Of a stretch of DNA of 64,000 nucleotides, positions 47,667-54,401 are shown piece by piece. The DNA is taken from NCBI GenBank assembly GCA_016213325.1, contig JACRAY010000026.1:1-64000 (forward strand). Reading direction: 5' to 3'. Position 1 is the first letter of the stretch; every line of letters begins with the position of its first letter. This DNA is from Burkholderiales bacterium (GTDB lineage: Bacteria > Pseudomonadota > Gammaproteobacteria > Burkholderiales > Burkholderiaceae_C). The notes beneath the pieces were generated by a model, which saw only the letters and a list, made by a program, of their open reading frames with translations, was not told the DNA's origin and made no database searches. A program made the translations under genes and the position numbers.

Positions 47667-48148
47667 GTACTGTCTACGACTTCGAAGCCCAACAGATCGA
47701 CGGCAAGACCGTGCCCCTGAAGAAGTTCAAGGGCAAGGCCATGCTGATCGTCAACACCGCCAGCGCCTGTGGTTTCACGCCCCAGTTCGGCGGGTTGGAG
47801 AAGCTGCACGAGGAGTACGGCAAGAAGGGGCTGGTGGTGCTGGGCTTCCCGTGCAACCAGTTCGGCGCGCAGGACCCCGGCAGCAACGCTGAGATAGCCG
47901 AGTTCTGCCAGCTCAATTACGGCGTGAGCTTCCCGATGATGTCGAAGGTGGACGTCAACGGCCCGACGGCGCATCCGCTGTTCCAGTGGCTCACCACGGA
48001 GGCACCCGGCCTGCTGGGCAGCACGGTCATCAAGTGGAACTTCACCAAGTTCCTGGTCGGCAAGGACGGCCAGGTGCTCAAGCGCTTCGCACCGAACGAC
48101 CCGCCGGAAGCGATGAAGAAGGACATCGAGGCCGCGCTGGCGGCTTGA
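47663..48148 (+). CDS. glutathione peroxidase family thiol peroxidase (Cys type)
   Basis: The 161-residue GPx reduces hydroperoxides in the cytoplasm. The peroxidatic residue is Cys36 (VNTASACGFTPQF), not selenocysteine. FPCNQFGAQ provides the Gln and WNFTKFLV the Trp of the catalytic tetrad. A further Cys at 82 (IAEFCQLNYG) sits where the resolving cysteine lies in thioredoxin-dependent GPx enzymes, so thioredoxin rather than glutathione may be the donor. It is coupled to the upstream EamA gene by ATGA. Confidence 0.93.
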   Translation: MSTVYDFEAQQIDGKTVPLKKFKGKAMLIVNTASACGFTPQFGGLEKLHEEYGKKGLVVLGFPCNQFGAQDPGSNAEIAEFCQLNYGVSFPMMSKVDVNGPTAHPLFQWLTTEAPGLLGSTVIKWNFTKFLVGKDGQVLKRFAPNDPPEAMKKDIEAALAA

Positions 48149-48445
48149 TCAGGGGCGTGCGTAGCCCGCCCCGCGCTGGCTGCGGATCGCCAGCACGACG
48201 ACCGTGTCGGCGGGCGCCACATAGCGATAGAGGGCCAGGTAGCCGCGCGAATCCTTGCCGAGCACCAACTCCCTGAGTCCGCTTTCCACCGGGCGGCCGA
48301 TTTCCGGATGCCGCTCCAGGATGTCGAGGCCGGCGACGATCTCCTCGATGCGGCCCGGGATGTCCGAAGCCCAGTGTTGAGCCAGATGGTCGAAGATTCG
48401 GTCGAAGTCTTCCAGGATCTCGGGGACGAGTTCGATCCGCGCCAC
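48149..48445 (-). CDS. RelE/ParE-family toxin
   Basis: The 98-residue protein fits the ParE/RelE fold: IELVPEILEDFDRIFDHLAQHWASDIPGRIEEIVAGLDILERHPEIGRPVE, then ELVLGKDSRGYLALYRYVAPADTVVVLAIRSQRGAGYARP. ParE members poison gyrase and RelE members cleave mRNA; the choice cannot be made here. It starts 3 bases after the RHH antitoxin stop and directly abuts the end of gpx on the other strand (no gap). Confidence 0.9.
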   Translation of the reverse strand: MARIELVPEILEDFDRIFDHLAQHWASDIPGRIEEIVAGLDILERHPEIGRPVESGLRELVLGKDSRGYLALYRYVAPADTVVVLAIRSQRGAGYARP

Positions 48446-48448
48446 GGG

Positions 48449-48727
48449 TTACGTCTTGCGGGCCTTGGGCTTGGCGGGAGCCTTTCCATGGGCTCGCTCC
48501 AGCAGGTAGCCGCGCATGTCCTTCCATCCTACCGAACGCCCGGACGCCGCCAGCCTCGCCAGCCTGTCTTCGGCCGTCGCATGGAATTCGGCGCGCCGCT
48601 CGACCCGGTCCGCCTTGTCAGCAATGGCTTCGAGAATGAAGGCATGGGCCGTGGTGCCCGACTGCTCGGCCGCTCGCGCGATGCGCCGCTTCAGTTCATC
48701 GGTCAGGCGGATGGTCGTCGTGGACAT
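48449..48727 (-). CDS. ribbon-helix-helix antitoxin of the ParE/RelE module
   Basis: The 92-residue protein begins STTTIRLTDELKRRIARAAEQSGTTAHAFILEAIADKAD, a CopG/RHH DNA-binding domain. A basic C-terminal tail (KAPAKPKARKT) follows the toxin-binding part. ATG 48727 is chosen as the RHH strand starts there. A perfect 18-bp palindrome lies 21 bases upstream, which fits autorepression. Confidence 0.9.
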   Translation of the reverse strand: MSTTTIRLTDELKRRIARAAEQSGTTAHAFILEAIADKADRVERRAEFHATAEDRLARLAASGRSVGWKDMRGYLLERAHGKAPAKPKARKT

Positions 48728-48748
48728 GGGGGCTCCTGTCCGCCCAAT

Positions 48749-48766
48749 GTAGCACACCTGTGCTAC
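48749..48766. promoter_or_regulatory. toxin-antitoxin operator palindrome
   Basis: GTAGCACA-CC-TGTGCTAC is an exact 8-bp inverted repeat just upstream of the RHH antitoxin. It overlaps the last four bases of the YafY-type gene. TAGCACACCTGTGCTA-like sites are typical RHH operators in form. No other copy was noticed in the window. Confidence 0.7.
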
Positions 48767-49467
48767 GCTGCCCAGCCCTGGCGCTGCGCCCATTCGCGGT
48801 CGAGCCGCGCCAGGTCGGCCAGGGTGCGCCCGGGCTCATCGCGAAAGCGGTCTTCGAGACGCCGCACATAAGTGACGCGGTCGACCCGGAAACTGCGGAA
48901 GTCGTTGCGGATCTCGCACCACGCCGCCAGCGTCCAGACCTTGCCCCAGTAAAAGCAGCCGAGCGGGCGCACGGTGCGCTCGCTGGACTGTTCGGCCAGG
49001 TCGCGGTAGTTGAGGAAGACCTTGCATCGTTCCTGCACGGCCTCGCGCAGGGTCTGCAGCGTGCGCTGTGCCGGGGCCGGCAGGCCGCCCCCGGGCGCAT
49101 AGACGGCCAGCGCCTCGGCCGCAACCCGCGCCTCCACCGGCAGCACCGACAGGATCTTGCCGAGCGCGTCTTCGGCGCCGTTGGCCAGGGCCGGGTCCAG
49201 CCAGGCCTGCGCGATGCGCACCGATGCGACCAGCGCCTTGGCTTCGTCGTGGGTGAACATCATGGGCGGCAGGTCGAAGCCGGCACCCAGCCGGTAGCCG
49301 ACGCCGGCTTCGCCTTCGAGCGGCACGCCCTGCAGCTGCAGGTCGGCCACGTCGCGGTAGATGGTGCGCTCGGACACCTCCAGCCGCTGCGCCAGGTAGG
49401 CGGCCGTGGTGAGGCGGCGCCCCCGGACGAGCTGGATGATGTGGAACAGGCGGTCGGCGCGGCGCAT
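48763..49467 (-). CDS. YafY/WYL-domain transcriptional regulator
   Basis: The 234-residue protein has an N-terminal winged helix (RADRLFHIIQLVRGRRLTTAAYLAQRLEVSERTIYRDVADLQ) and a WYL domain (KVFLNYRDLAEQSSERTVRPLGCFYWGKVWTLAAWCEIRNDFRSFRVDRV). Such proteins sense small molecules or nucleic-acid stress; the target is unknown. Its start region carries TGTCAGGAG repeats, suggesting autoregulation. The 3' end overlaps the operator of the downstream toxin-antitoxin module. Confidence 0.93.
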   Translation of the reverse strand: MRRADRLFHIIQLVRGRRLTTAAYLAQRLEVSERTIYRDVADLQLQGVPLEGEAGVGYRLGAGFDLPPMMFTHDEAKALVASVRIAQAWLDPALANGAEDALGKILSVLPVEARVAAEALAVYAPGGGLPAPAQRTLQTLREAVQERCKVFLNYRDLAEQSSERTVRPLGCFYWGKVWTLAAWCEIRNDFRSFRVDRVTYVRRLEDRFRDEPGRTLADLARLDREWAQRQGWAA

Positions 49468-49533
49468 TGTCAGGAGGGATTGCGTGGGGCACATTACTGT
49501 GCCTGCCGGCTCCTGACAAGCTGGTGTCAGGAG
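49467..49533. promoter_or_regulatory. TGTCAGGAG operator cluster in the YafY promoter
   Basis: CTCCTGACA-N6-TGTCAGGAG is a perfect 9-bp inverted repeat (49510-49533). A third copy, TTGTCAGGAG, begins at 49467 on the YafY start codon. No T-tract follows on either strand, so it is not a good terminator. It is best read as a regulator binding site, probably for the WYL protein itself, and it also overlaps the glcF stop. Confidence 0.6.
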
Positions 49534-50750
49534 AGGGCCGCGTCGAGCACTTCGACCCAGTGCTTCACCGGCACCGGCGTGCCGCTTTGCAGGTGGGTGA
49601 TGCAGCCGATATTGGCCGACACGATGGCCGCCGGCTCCAGCTGCGACAGGTGGCCCAGCTTGCGGTCGCGCAGCTCGTGCGCAATCTTCGGCTGCAGCAC
49701 CGAGTACGTGCCCGCCGAGCCGCAGCACAGGTGCGACTCGTTCAGCGCGGTGCGGATGGTGAAGCCCAGCTGTGCAAGGCCCTGCTCCACTCCGCCGCGC
49801 AGCTGCTGCCCGTGCTGCAGCGTGCACGGCGGGTGGTAGGCCAGTACACCCGGTGGCGGCTTCACGCGGCCCTGCAGCGCGGGCACGATCTGCGGCAGCA
49901 GCTCGCTCAGGTCGCGCGTGAGTTCCGAGATGCGCGCGGCTTTCTGCGCATAGGCGGCGTCGTGCTGCAGCAAGTGCCCGTACTCGCGCACCGTCACGCC
50001 GCAGCCCGAGGCGTTCATCACGATCGCCTCGGCCTCGCCGCGCTCGACGTACGGCCACCACGCATCGACGTTGGCGCGCATCTGGGCGCGGCCGCCCTCC
50101 TGGTCGTCCAGGTGGAATTTCACCGCGCCGCAGCAGCCCGCGGCGCGCGGCACCACCGCCTGGATGCCCGCGGCGTCGAGCACGCGGGCGGTCGCCGCAT
50201 TGACGTTGGGCATCATCGAGGGCTGCACGCAGCCCGCCAGCATCAGCATCTTGCGCGGATGCCGGCGCGTGGGCCACGTGCCCGCTGCCTGCTTCGCCGG
50301 CACCTTCTCCTTCAGCCGGCCCGGCAGCAGGCCACGCACCGCCTGGCCCAGCTTCATGGCGGGCGCGAACAGCGGCGAAGGCAAGCCCTCCTTCAGCGCC
50401 CAGCGCAGCGCCTGCGACGCGCTGTCGCGCGGCACCTTGCGCTCGACCACGGCGCGGCCGATGTCGACCAGCCGGCCGTACTGCACCCCGCTCGGGCAGG
50501 TGCTTTCGCAGTTGCGGCAGGTGAGGCAGCGGTCCAGGTGCAGCTGCGTCTTGCGGGTCGGCGCCTCGCCTTCCAGCACCTGCTTGACCAGGTAGATGCG
50601 CCCGCGCGGCCCGTCGAGTTCGTCGCCCAGCAGCTGGTAGGTGGGGCAAGTCGCGGTGCAGAAGCCGCAGTGCACGCACTTGCGCAGGATCGCTTCGGCC
50701 TCCAGCCCCTCGGGCGTGTCCTTGAACTCAGGCGACAGGTTGGTCTGCAT
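49527..50750 (-). CDS. glcF: glycolate oxidase iron-sulfur subunit GlcF
   Basis: The 407-residue subunit has two 4Fe-4S ferredoxin clusters (CVHCGFCTATCP and CLTCRNCESTCPSG). Two CCG domains follow (GCVQPSMMPNVNAATARVLDAAGI...GCCGAVKFHLDD and YHPPCTLQHGQQL...CCGSAGTYS). With GlcD and GlcE it passes electrons from glycolate oxidation to the respiratory chain at the inner membrane. It starts directly after the glcE stop (TGAATG). No glcD is present in the window. Confidence 0.95.
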   Translation of the reverse strand: MQTNLSPEFKDTPEGLEAEAILRKCVHCGFCTATCPTYQLLGDELDGPRGRIYLVKQVLEGEAPTRKTQLHLDRCLTCRNCESTCPSGVQYGRLVDIGRAVVERKVPRDSASQALRWALKEGLPSPLFAPAMKLGQAVRGLLPGRLKEKVPAKQAAGTWPTRRHPRKMLMLAGCVQPSMMPNVNAATARVLDAAGIQAVVPRAAGCCGAVKFHLDDQEGGRAQMRANVDAWWPYVERGEAEAIVMNASGCGVTVREYGHLLQHDAAYAQKAARISELTRDLSELLPQIVPALQGRVKPPPGVLAYHPPCTLQHGQQLRGGVEQGLAQLGFTIRTALNESHLCCGSAGTYSVLQPKIAHELRDRKLGHLSQLEPAAIVSANIGCITHLQSGTPVPVKHWVEVLDAALS

Positions 50751-51830
50751 TCACAGGTCGGCGTAAAGCCGCCCCCGGTTGAAGATGTCCGCCGGGTCGA
50801 ACTGGCGCTTGAGTTCGTGGTGGATGTGGGCGATGGCGGGCGCCAGCGGGTGGAAGCGCGCAGCCGTTGGCCGGTCGCTGCGGAACAGGGTCGCGTGGCC
50901 GCCGGCTTCTTCGGCCAGCCGCCGCAACCAGTCGCCCGCGCCCGCTTCCACACGCACCCAGCGCTGCGCGCCGTGCCATTCGACGAGCGGCGGCTCGGGC
51001 AGGTCCAGCTTGGGGGCCGTCTGCGGCACCGACAGGCGCCACAGCTCGCGTTCGCCGCGCTGCGCGAACCAGGGCAGCGTCTGCTCGCGGCAGTCGTGCC
51101 AGGCCTTGTCCGGCGTCGCCATGCGCTCGCCGCCGAGCGACCGGCATGCCGCGTCGACCGCGGCCGCGGCGCCGCGCAGGCGCAGGTACAGCGCACCGCC
51201 GTCCTTCTCCTGCTGCCAGCAGCTCGCGTTCAGCGGCAAGGGCTGGCCACCCCAGGCATTGAGCCGGCGCAAAGCCTCGGCCTCGTCGCACTCGAAGCGC
51301 AAGGTGGCTTCGGCCGGGGCGCGGCCCAGTACCTTCAGGCTGGCCTGCGTGATGAGGCCCAGCGTGCCGTAGGAGCCGGCCACCAGGCGCGACACGTCGT
51401 AGCCGGCCACGTTCTTCATGACCTGCCCGCCGAACGTGAGCAGCTCGCCGCGGCCGTTGAGGAGCGTCACGCCCAGCACGTAGTCGCGCACCGCACCCAC
51501 GCTGGCGCGTGCCGGGCCCGACAGGCCGCTGGCGATCATGCCGCCCACGGTGGCGCCGGGGCCGAAGTGCGGCGGCTCGAACGGCAGGCATTGCCCGCGT
51601 TCGGCCAGCAGGGCTTCGAGTTCACCCAAAGGTGTGCCGGCGCGCACGGTGACGACCAGCTCGGTCGGCTCGTACGCCACCACGCCCGCGAGCGGACGCG
51701 CGTCGAGCACGTCGCCCTGGATGCGCTCGGCCAGGAAGTCTTTCGTCCCGCCGCCGCGAATGGCCAGCGGCGTGCCGTGCCCCGCGGCTTCGCGGATGCG
51801 TTCGACGAAAGGTGCTACCAAGGGGTCCAT
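50751..51830 (-). CDS. glcE: glycolate oxidase FAD-binding subunit GlcE
   Basis: The 359-residue protein has an N-terminal PCMH-type FAD domain: PLAIRGGGTKDFLAERIQGD, FGPGATVGGMIASGLSGPARASVGAVRDYVLGV and GGQVMKNVAGYDVSRLVAGSYGTLG. It lacks the longer C-terminal part of GlcD. It works with GlcF and GlcD in glycolate dehydrogenase. The usual glcD-glcE-glcF order is broken here: upstream is a sugar-lactonase gene, 61 bases away and on the same strand. Confidence 0.95.
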   Translation of the reverse strand: MDPLVAPFVERIREAAGHGTPLAIRGGGTKDFLAERIQGDVLDARPLAGVVAYEPTELVVTVRAGTPLGELEALLAERGQCLPFEPPHFGPGATVGGMIASGLSGPARASVGAVRDYVLGVTLLNGRGELLTFGGQVMKNVAGYDVSRLVAGSYGTLGLITQASLKVLGRAPAEATLRFECDEAEALRRLNAWGGQPLPLNASCWQQEKDGGALYLRLRGAAAAVDAACRSLGGERMATPDKAWHDCREQTLPWFAQRGERELWRLSVPQTAPKLDLPEPPLVEWHGAQRWVRVEAGAGDWLRRLAEEAGGHATLFRSDRPTAARFHPLAPAIAHIHHELKRQFDPADIFNRGRLYADL

Positions 51831-51891
51831 GACCGCATGTTAAGCGCGACCGTGCGCCGGCCAGGCGGCGCGGCCCATGATGTTTTCGGCG

Positions 51892-52818
51892 TCAGTCGAT
51901 GAAGAAATTGGCGGGCAGCCCCGGCACGTCCACGCGCATCGCGATGACGCGGCCCGAGTCGGGCAGCTGCGCCAGTTCTTCCGCCGGCCGCTTGTAGCTG
52001 GCACTGGTGACGTACAGCGTGCGCAGGTCCTCGCCGCCGAAGCACGGCATGGTGGGGCAGCGCACCGGCACCGGCAGTTCAGCCAGCAGCGCGCCGCCGG
52101 GCGCGAACTTCAGCAGCCGCTGGCCCTCGAACATCGCGCTCCAATAGTTGCCTTCGGCGTCCACCGCGGCGCCGTCGGGCCGGCCGCCGTAGCCCGCCTG
52201 GCCCGGCTGCCAGCCGGCCGGCTTGCCGGCGAACTGCTGGAACACGCGGTGGTGCCGCATCACGTTGGCCTGCGCGTCCCAGTCCCACGCGTGGATCACG
52301 TGGTGCGGGGTGTCGGCCCAGTACAGCGTGCGCGTATCGGGAGACCAGGCGAGCCCGTTGGCAATGATGGCGTTGGTCGCCTTCAGTTGCACCAGCGGCT
52401 CGCCGGACTGCCCGTTCTCGGGCCGGCAGTCGATGCTGTACAGCTCGGCCTTGCGGGCGTCGCGCGGCTCGTACATGGTGCCGGCCCACAGCCGCCCCAG
52501 CGGGTCGGCCTTGCCGTCGTTGAAGCGCGTGGTGAGCACGTCGTGGCTGAAGCGCACGAGCGGCGTGAGCACGCCGCCCCAGCTGCGGGCGCGGTAGATG
52601 CCGTCGCGCAACGCAATGACCAGCCCGCCCGAGCGTGCCGGTGCAATGCACCCCGGCTCCAGCGGCATCTCCCAGTTCTCCAGCTGCCCGGTGCGCGGCT
52701 GAAGGCGGCGCAGCTGCTTCGCCGGGATGTCCACCCAGTACAGGCGCTCCTCGGCCGGGTGCCAGAACGGCGACTCGCCCAGCTCGTCGCGCTGGGTGAC
52801 GGCAACCTCCCAGGTCAC
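51892..52818 (-). CDS. SMP-30/gluconolactonase-family lactonase
   Basis: The 308-residue beta-propeller has metal-ligand positions in GESPFWHPAEERLYWVDIP (Glu), ANGLAWSPDTRTLYWADT (Asn) and GRPDGAAVDAEGNYW (Asp). It would hydrolyse sugar-acid lactones in the cytoplasm. The start is GTG 52818 because it forms a GTGA overlap with the upstream aldose-epimerase gene and the conserved WEVAVTQRDELGESP follows immediately. The pair fits oxidative sugar catabolism; no sugar dehydrogenase is adjacent. Confidence 0.92.
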   Translation of the reverse strand: MTWEVAVTQRDELGESPFWHPAEERLYWVDIPAKQLRRLQPRTGQLENWEMPLEPGCIAPARSGGLVIALRDGIYRARSWGGVLTPLVRFSHDVLTTRFNDGKADPLGRLWAGTMYEPRDARKAELYSIDCRPENGQSGEPLVQLKATNAIIANGLAWSPDTRTLYWADTPHHVIHAWDWDAQANVMRHHRVFQQFAGKPAGWQPGQAGYGGRPDGAAVDAEGNYWSAMFEGQRLLKFAPGGALLAELPVPVRCPTMPCFGGEDLRTLYVTSASYKRPAEELAQLPDSGRVIAMRVDVPGLPANFFID

Positions 52819-53672
52819 CTCGCCTTCTCCACGCTGATGGACATGCCGGCGATCATCGACTCGCCCGGCTGCAGCACCGTCAGGCCCAGCTCGTCCGCGT
52901 CGCGCCCGGCCGCGTGCAGGTTGACTGCGTTGTTGACGTGGCTCACCGGCTCGATGGCCACGTAGTCGCGCGTGTCGTTGGTGAACACCACCAGCCGCTT
53001 CAGGTCGGACTGGATGCGCACGTGCATCTTCTCGTCGCGCAGGTGGGCCATGCCGTCCCAGCCGTCGTAGCAGTGGTCCACGTCGAGGAAGCCGCAGTCG
53101 GCGTCGAGGCCGCTCGAAGGCTTGCGTTCGGTGGGCAGCTTGTCGGGGCCCATCTCCCAGCGGCCGCTGGCCGAGAAGGACACGCGGCTGCGTGAGCGCT
53201 TGACAAAGTAGGGGTGCCAGCCGAGGCCGGCGGGCGCCGGCTGCCCGGACTGGTTTGTGAGGGCCAGTGTCATTTCGAGCCGGTCGCCAGCCAGCCGCAG
53301 CGTCTGCGAGCAGTCGAAGGCGAAGGGCCAGCCGCCGTCGCCGCGGTGTTCGTAGGCCAGCATGACGAAGCCTTCGCCCGCGTCGAGCACGTTCCAGGGC
53401 CGCTGCCAGCCCACGCCGTGGATGGCGTGCGGCTCGTCGCCGTCGTTGCGCACCAGCGGATGCTGCGTGCCCTGCCAGCTGAGCGACGCGCCGCCGATGC
53501 GGTTGGAGAACGGCACCAGCGCATAGCAGCCCGCCTGCCGCGCCGAGGCCAGCTCGGATACGGGCGGCGACCGCAGCACCGGCTCGTCGCCGAGCCACAG
53601 CCCGGCAATACATCCGCCGAGGGCGGGTTCCACCGTGCACAGCAATGCGCCGGACTGCAACTCGAGAGCCAT
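52815..53672 (-). CDS. aldose 1-epimerase family protein
   Basis: The 285-residue protein has the galactose-mutarotase fold with catalytic His in PHAIHGVGWQRPW, His in GLGWHPYFVKRS, and the base Glu in AIEPVSHVNNAVN. It would interconvert sugar anomers ahead of the coupled lactonase. Met at 53672 is preferred; an upstream Met would add ten unconserved residues. The gene is divergent from the pseudo-kinase gene with 50 bases between. Confidence 0.9.
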   Translation of the reverse strand: MALELQSGALLCTVEPALGGCIAGLWLGDEPVLRSPPVSELASARQAGCYALVPFSNRIGGASLSWQGTQHPLVRNDGDEPHAIHGVGWQRPWNVLDAGEGFVMLAYEHRGDGGWPFAFDCSQTLRLAGDRLEMTLALTNQSGQPAPAGLGWHPYFVKRSRSRVSFSASGRWEMGPDKLPTERKPSSGLDADCGFLDVDHCYDGWDGMAHLRDEKMHVRIQSDLKRLVVFTNDTRDYVAIEPVSHVNNAVNLHAAGRDADELGLTVLQPGESMIAGMSISVEKAR

Positions 53673-53722
53673 GTCGTTGTGTCTCCTCACCCCATTGTGC
53701 ATGGATTGGCTAATATCGCCGC

Positions 53723-54355
53723 ATGGCCTTGCATCCCGATGCCCAGCGCGTGGAAGCAGCCCGCTACGCGCTGCTGCGCCGGCTGGCCCTCGCGATGCGC
53801 CACCACATGGTCGTGCACCTGCAGCCCATGGGCATGATCACCGAACTGCTGGAACGCCGGCTGAAAGCCGCCGAGCCCGACCTGGCGCAGGTGCAGGAGG
53901 CGATGTCGAAGATTCACGAGCTGTCGCGCGCTGCGGTGGATTCGTGCCTCGACGTAGTGACCTGGCTCGCGCCGCCGGCCGAAGTGCGCGTACCGCTCGA
54001 CGACGCCGTGGCGGAGTGCGTGGTCCTGCTGCGCAGCAACTTCAGCTTTCGCGGTTTCCCGCTGGCGCACCAGCCAGGGGGCGCAACCGTCGAGGTGTCC
54101 CGTGCGGCCGTACGCCATGTGCTGCCTGCCGTGCTGCTGGCCCTGACCGACCGCGCGCCCGCGCCGGCCGAGGTGACGGTGGCGACCACCGCTGACGGCG
54201 TGGTGACGGTGCAGGTGCAGCCGAAGGCGGGCGACCCGGGCTTTCCCGCCAACCACCCTTATCGACTGCTCGACTGGCAGGAAGTCCAGACGCTGGCCGC
54301 GGCCGACGGCGTGGCCGTGTCGCGCGACGCGAGCACGGCGCGCATCCGCTTCTGA
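53723..54355 (+). CDS. stand-alone histidine-kinase-like protein lacking ATP-binding motifs
   Basis: The 210-residue cytoplasmic protein begins with a DHp-like helical hairpin (LRRLALAMRHHMVVHLQPMGMITELLERRL and VQEAMSKIHELSRAAVDSCLDVVTWL). A region with the spacing of a kinase ATPase domain follows (SRAAVRHVLPAVLLALTDRA, then VTVATTADGVVTVQV), but the N-box Asn and the DxGxG/GLG boxes are missing. It could be a phosphotransfer or scaffold protein similar in logic to ChpT, or a decayed kinase. No kinase or regulator is adjacent. I am sure of the frame, less so of the class. Confidence 0.6.
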   Translation: MALHPDAQRVEAARYALLRRLALAMRHHMVVHLQPMGMITELLERRLKAAEPDLAQVQEAMSKIHELSRAAVDSCLDVVTWLAPPAEVRVPLDDAVAECVVLLRSNFSFRGFPLAHQPGGATVEVSRAAVRHVLPAVLLALTDRAPAPAEVTVATTADGVVTVQVQPKAGDPGFPANHPYRLLDWQEVQTLAAADGVAVSRDASTARIRF

Positions 54356-54384
54356 AAGAAAAAAGGGCCCGCTCGCGCGGGCCC
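54355..54384 (-). terminator. Rho-independent terminator of torF-glnK-amtB
   Basis: Read on the minus strand, GGGCCCGC-GCGA-GCGGGCCC forms a perfect 8-bp stem. It is followed by TTTTTTCTTT. It lies 17 bases after the amtB stop and abuts the end of the pseudo-kinase gene on the plus strand. Confidence 0.92.
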
Positions 54385-54401
54385 AACATCCAATGGAGAA
54401 C

